Below, piece after piece: positions 62,205 to 64,000 of a stretch of DNA of 64,000 nucleotides (position 1 is its first letter; the number at the start of each line of letters is the position of its first letter). Position numbers and translations under genes: made by a program. Location of the stretch: assembly GCA_001897425.1 (NCBI GenBank), contig MKSW01000038.1, positions 124,001 to 188,000 on the forward strand, in the 5' to 3' direction. Below the pieces are notes generated by a model, which worked only from the letters and a program-made list of their open reading frames with translations, was not told the origin of the DNA and did not search any database. Origin of the DNA: Actinobacteria bacterium 69-20 (lineage in GTDB: Bacteria > Actinomycetota > Actinomycetes > Mycobacteriales > Nakamurellaceae).

Positions 62205-63542
62205 ATGATGCAGACGGCGATGACGGCCGCAGCCCCCGCTCCGTTAACCCGCCGCGCTGGGGTCACACTGGCCGGCGCCTACGACGGGTCCGGCTACGAG
62301 CAGCCCCGTTTCCTGGTGGTACGCGGTGACGGGCAGGCCATTCAGGTCACCCGGGTCTTGTACGAGGTTTTGGCAGCTCTGGACGGCACCTGCGACGCCG
62401 TGGCCGCTTCGGCCGCCGTGAGTAGCAAGATCGGTCGGGAGCTCACCGCCGACGGCCTGCGCCTGCTCGCCGAGCAGAAGCTACGACCGCTCGGGCTCCT
62501 GGACGATCCGCCCGGAGTCGCGTCACCGGCCCAGGCGGCACCGGTCGCCGACCCGCTGCTGCGGGTGCGGCTGCACGCCACCCTGTTACCGGCGCGCTGG
62601 GTGCCGCGGCTCGGCCGGATCTTCGCTCCGCTATTTCATCCGGTGCCCGTGGTCGGCGTGGTGGCGCTGTTACCGGCACTCGATGTCTACCTGCTGTTTC
62701 ACGCCAGCCTGTCCGCCGCCATGCGCCGCGTGATCATCGAGCCGGCGGACCTGCTCGCGCTATTGGGCGTCATGGTCGTCGCCGCGCTGTTTCACGAGAC
62801 CGGCCACGCGGCAGGCTGTGTGCGCGGCGGCGGACGGCCCGGCGCGATCGGCGTCGGACTCTACGTGATCTTCCCCGCCTTCTACACGGACGTCACCGAC
62901 GCCTACCGGCTATCTCGCCGCGGCCGGCTGCGCACCGACCTGGGCGGAGTGTATTTCTCGGCGATCGCGGCCGTGTGCGCCGGTGTCGTGCACGTTTCGA
63001 CCGGTGCGCCCGTCGCGCTCGTCGTGTGCCTGCTCGCCCAAACCGAACTAGCCCAACAACTGTTGCCGTTTGTTCGGCTCGACGGCTATTTCGTGCTCGG
63101 CGACCTGATCGGCATCCCGGACCCGTTCGGCCGGGTGAAACCCATCCTCGAAGGCATGCTGCCCGGCCGTCATATCGACCCGCAGATATCGCAACTTCGC
63201 CGCGGCGTGCGGATCACCGTCACCGTGTGGGTGCTGCTGGTGGTGCCCTTACTCGCCCCAGGACTGGCGCTGTTGGTGTGGCAACTGCCAACCATTGTCA
63301 CCGCCACCTGGGCGTCCATCCTGCACCAGTGGGCGGCGGCGCAAGCCGGGTGGGCGGCCGGTAACCCCTTCGCCGTCATCCTAGCTGCCGTCGCCGCCGC
63401 GATCGCCGCGATCCCCGCCGTCGGCCTCGCGTTCCTCGGCTACACCCTGCTCCACCGCGCCGCACGCTGGGCCGTAAACCGCGGCCGCAAACAGCGCGAC
63501 ACCACCCACCAGCCGCATCCGACCGGAGATGATCCGCCATGA
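62205..63542 (+). CDS. PqqD/RRE-like domain fused to M50 membrane metalloprotease
   Basis: 445-residue membrane protein. Residues 30-108 resemble a PqqD-type RiPP recognition element (RFLVVRGDGQAIQVTRVLYE, SSKIGRELTADGLRLLAEQK). The membrane part is of site-2-protease type: HETGH at 197-201 is the zinc motif and RLDGYFVLGDLIGIPD near 290 gives the third ligand. About eight membrane segments. AAGGA lies five bases before ATG 62205, and the stop overlaps the secreted-protein gene. Proteins of this build are annotated as putative peptide zinc metalloproteases; cleavage or export of the two small peptides is inferred. Confidence 0.8.
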   Translation: MMQTAMTAAAPAPLTRRAGVTLAGAYDGSGYEQPRFLVVRGDGQAIQVTRVLYEVLAALDGTCDAVAASAAVSSKIGRELTADGLRLLAEQKLRPLGLLDDPPGVASPAQAAPVADPLLRVRLHATLLPARWVPRLGRIFAPLFHPVPVVGVVALLPALDVYLLFHASLSAAMRRVIIEPADLLALLGVMVVAALFHETGHAAGCVRGGGRPGAIGVGLYVIFPAFYTDVTDAYRLSRRGRLRTDLGGVYFSAIAAVCAGVVHVSTGAPVALVVCLLAQTELAQQLLPFVRLDGYFVLGDLIGIPDPFGRVKPILEGMLPGRHIDPQISQLRRGVRITVTVWVLLVVPLLAPGLALLVWQLPTIVTATWASILHQWAAAQAGWAAGNPFAVILAAVAAAIAAIPAVGLAFLGYTLLHRAARWAVNRGRKQRDTTHQPHPTGDDPP

Positions 63543-64000
63543 CCGCACACCCACAATCGCGCCGCCGCGTCTCGCGTGCTTGGCCGCGACGCATCGGCGC
63601 ACTCGCTCTCGCCGTGGCCGCTGCCGGTCTCACGGGTCCGCCGATCGCCGTTGCCCAGGTACGGCCGGACCCGCCCGCATCCCCCACCGCGATGACGGCA
63701 AACGTCATCAGGCCGCTGCCGCTCCCCGGCACCAAGGGATCAGGATCCGACCTGGTCGCATCAGCCCAACCCACTGCTGTCGACCCACAGGCGGCCGACA
63801 ACGAGACCGCAACACTGACCTTGAACCGGCCCGGCAAGGCCAACACCGTCGCCACCGCCTCCGCGACCTGCGACGGCTGCGCAGGCACCGCCACCGCCAC
63901 CGCGCAGGTCCGCTTCCTGCCCGCGGCAGGGTCCATCCGCGCCGACAACGTGGCCACCGCCTGGAACGCGAACTGCGAAAACTGCAGCGCACAAGCGGTG
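63539..64000 (+). CDS. Secreted CxxC-repeat protein (partial)
   Basis: 154 residues visible, running off the window. A signal peptide spans about residues 1-39 (RRIGALALAVAAAGLTGPPI, cleavage near AVA-Q). After a Pro/Thr-rich linker, two repeat units appear: NTVATASATCDGCAGTATAT (Cys111, Cys114) and RADNVATAWNANCENCSAQA (Cys146, Cys149). The second matches the Ala/Asn segment of the small peptides (AxNxAxAxNA...AQA). ATGA overlap couples it to the protease gene. Probably a substrate or partner of that protease outside the membrane. Downstream part unseen. Confidence 0.7.
   Translation, partial: MTAHPQSRRRVSRAWPRRIGALALAVAAAGLTGPPIAVAQVRPDPPASPTAMTANVIRPLPLPGTKGSGSDLVASAQPTAVDPQAADNETATLTLNRPGKANTVATASATCDGCAGTATATAQVRFLPAAGSIRADNVATAWNANCENCSAQAV

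Overview
The window is very GC-rich, with frequent GTG starts, 1-4 bp gene overlaps, leaderless-type promoters and purine-rich ribosome sites. Together with an SARP/BTAD regulator, a SigL-like ECF sigma/anti-sigma pair, a cell-wall-binding repeat 2 protein and a GlxR-like operator, this indicates a high-GC actinobacterium (Actinomycetota). I cannot name a genus. No rRNA, tRNA, transposase, integrase or CRISPR array was seen.

Layout. 1-11.5 kb: a truncated surface protein, a glycosyltransferase/phosphotransferase pair, a membrane protein, lgt, a DUF5615/ribbon-helix-helix toxin-antitoxin pair, an MgtA-type ATPase and a large secreted propeller-like protein. 11.7-13.3 kb: an AbiE-like toxin-antitoxin module behind a palindromic promoter-operator and bracketed by two copies of a 44-bp repeat. 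13.4-24.5 kb: a complete glucitol-type PTS (EI, HPr, EIIA, EIIBC, EIIC, GutM) with a SorC-type regulator, followed in the same direction by a SAF-domain NAD(P)-dependent oxidoreductase and acetoin/pyruvate-dehydrogenase-like E1alpha, E1beta and E2. 24.6-31.1 kb: an MBL-fold hydrolase, a HAD hydrolase and an iron/aminoethylphosphonate-type ABC importer. A TCAC-N4-GTGA motif lies upstream of four of these transcription units, which suggests one SorC regulon.

31.7-42.6 kb holds unusual large proteins without signal peptides: an M36-like protein with a distorted zinc motif, an AAA ATPase, and an operon encoding a protein with four CX3CX7CX3C repeats, a zinc-phospholipase-C-like protein and a Gly/Ser-linker, His/Cys-rich protein. 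42.8-57.1 kb: a LysR regulator, an alpha/beta hydrolase, then a polyol or tetrulose catabolic locus: DeoR regulator, fused DhaK-DhaL kinase, RpiB-like isomerase, sorbitol/mannitol-type ABC importer without its ATPase, two TIM-barrel isomerases, a 3-hydroxyacyl-CoA-dehydrogenase-like oxidoreductase, a GntR/FCD regulator and a formamidase-like hydrolase. Two near-identical GntR operators tie the importer promoter to the regulator's own promoter.

57.1-59.8 kb: a membrane protein, ECF sigma and anti-sigma operon divergent from a lipoprotein gene; both directions have matching (T/C)GAACC-N16-CGTATC promoters. 60.1-64.0 kb is the most interesting part: an SARP-like regulator, two homologous 64- and 68-residue peptides with a conserved leader-like block, a PqqD/RRE-like domain fused to a membrane M50 metalloprotease, and a secreted CxxC-repeat protein that runs off the end and shares a repeat motif with the peptides. 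This looks like a peptide-processing (RiPP-like) system of a type I do not recognise.

A roughly 67-bp hairpin-forming repeat is dispersed through the window at gene boundaries.
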